From Chloroflexota bacterium (lineage in GTDB: Bacteria > Chloroflexota > Chloroflexia > Thermobaculales > Thermobaculaceae): a stretch of DNA of 53,525 nt. Under the pieces are notes generated by a model. That model ran no database searches, was not told where the DNA came from, and worked only from the letters and a program-made list of their open reading frames with translations. Position numbers and translations under genes: made by a program. Of the stretch, positions 53,004-53,525 are shown in pieces (position 1 is the stretch's first letter; each line of letters opens with the position of its first letter). The DNA lies in assembly GCA_902810765.1 (NCBI GenBank), contig CADDYR010000001.1, positions 1-53,525 on the forward strand. Direction: 5' to 3'.

Positions 53004-53525
53004 CTATGCGTCCCTGACTTCGGCGATGCGCTTCCAGCCCAGGAAGTACCGCTCGATCAGGGCATCGAGGCTGTAGCGCCGTGGACCGATGCAGGAGTCG
53101 ATCGCCCAGAGCGCCGCAAACACCGTCACATAGATGATGGAAGTGCCGATGTCGGTGTAGGCTTCCCGGCTTACGTTGCCGAAGCCCTCCGGCACCGCCC
53201 AGATCCCAAAAGACCAGAGCGCGCCAACGAGGTAGATGGACTTGCGCGCGAAGCCAAGGATCAAGGCGGCGGCGATGACCGTCTCGATGATCGCCGAGGC
53301 AATCGCCAGCGAGTGGGCGTAGGGTTGGAGCGTCGTCTGCCAGAAATGATACCAGGGCCCCAGCCAGCTGGGCTGACTGTCGGCTCCGCCCCGCACAATC
53401 TTCATGAAGGTATGCTGAAACTCCGGCTGCCACTTGAACCAGGCGTCGATGGCCCAGATGAGCCCGAAGGCGATCGGCACCAACCAGGTGGCGGGGTGAG
53501 CCGATCTGCTCCGCTGTACTCCCCC
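53004..53525 (-). CDS. DoxX-like membrane protein, 5' end beyond the window
   Basis: The frame is open to the right edge; coding character (RSRSAHPATWLVPIAFGLIW) continues upstream of the first GTG at 53483, so the start is probably outside. About four hydrophobic segments are visible (PIAFGLIWAIDAWFKW, LAIASAIIETVIAAALILG, SIYLVGALWSFGIWAVPEG, SIIYVTVFAALWAIDSC), in the pattern of DoxX/DoxD-type quinol-linked membrane proteins. The assignment rests on the FGLIW-x-IDA-x-FKW motif and the helix layout. Confidence 0.65.
   Translation of the reverse strand, partial: GGVQRSRSAHPATWLVPIAFGLIWAIDAWFKWQPEFQHTFMKIVRGGADSQPSWLGPWYHFWQTTLQPYAHSLAIASAIIETVIAAALILGFARKSIYLVGALWSFGIWAVPEGFGNVSREAYTDIGTSIIYVTVFAALWAIDSCIGPRRYSLDALIERYFLGWKRIAEVRDA

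Noticed and set aside
1-53525. CRISPR array
   Set aside because: No regularly spaced repeats of 24-40 bp were seen; the only close repeats are the 29-bp pair at 37.1 kb and the short TTGCAA motifs.

Overview
The window is high-GC bacterial DNA. The families present (RNase PH next to DedA, NB-ARC/LuxR regulators, an iron-transport protein with a ferritin-like domain, universal stress proteins, many IS remnants) suggest a Chloroflexota (Thermomicrobia-like) or deep actinobacterial chromosome. This assignment is an inference from gene content and base composition only.

Layout. (1) 1-3.0 kb: core genes, namely a truncated Sua5/TsaC, RNase PH, DedA, a HAD hydrolase and tRNA-Arg(UCU) with its own promoter. 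The first ~115 bases do not fit the Sua5 reading frame. (2) 3.4-22.6 kb: a long minus-strand operon, mostly translationally coupled. In transcription order it encodes a 61-aa protein, a 1792-aa fusion of winged helix, DEDDh exonuclease, DinG/XPD and RecQ, a 481-aa unknown, a 1334-aa SNF2 helicase with a DUF3883-type C-terminus, a 599-aa protein with a complete sigma-70 core, a TGT/DpdA-type base-exchange enzyme, a 273-aa unknown, a 1346-aa P-loop ATPase with a coiled-coil tail, and a GNAT acetyltransferase. It resembles the Dpd 7-deazaguanine DNA modification/restriction islands, but it carries a sigma factor and a triple-nuclease/helicase fusion and lacks recognisable dpdB/dpdC, a PLD nuclease and preQ0 synthesis genes. 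(3) 23.1-28.9 kb: a type I restriction operon (hsdR-hsdM-hsdS). Its HsdR shares an N-terminal degenerate zincin-like domain with the SNF2 helicase next door and has lost the ExK nuclease motif. (4) 29.2-33.4 kb: tyrosine integrase, excisionase-like protein, replication-relaxation protein, a broken partner gene and TTGCAA repeats that look like iterons. These are the mobility/maintenance genes of an integrative element, plausibly the vehicle of the island next to tRNA-Arg.

(5) 34-53.5 kb: a decayed accessory region. Intact small genes (phosphoesterase, VOC protein, SRPBCC, monooxygenase-like, secreted beta-helix, two cupins, tandem UspA, small membrane and secreted proteins, DoxX-like) alternate with pseudogenes (LuxR/NB-ARC regulator, ferritin-VIT1, FAD monooxygenase, DUF2199, protein mannosyltransferase) and IS fragments (IS5, IS3, ISL3, IS630, IS1182). 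The 19-kb defence operon is intact, whereas most long genes to the right are broken, so the damage there looks biological rather than a general sequencing-error problem.

How it may work together (inference): the TGT-like enzyme could exchange a base in DNA; the SNF2, ATPase and exonuclease-helicase proteins could sense and process unmodified DNA; the sigma-like protein could switch the system on or recruit it to transcription. The shared N-terminal domain suggests the operon and the type I system respond to a common partner.
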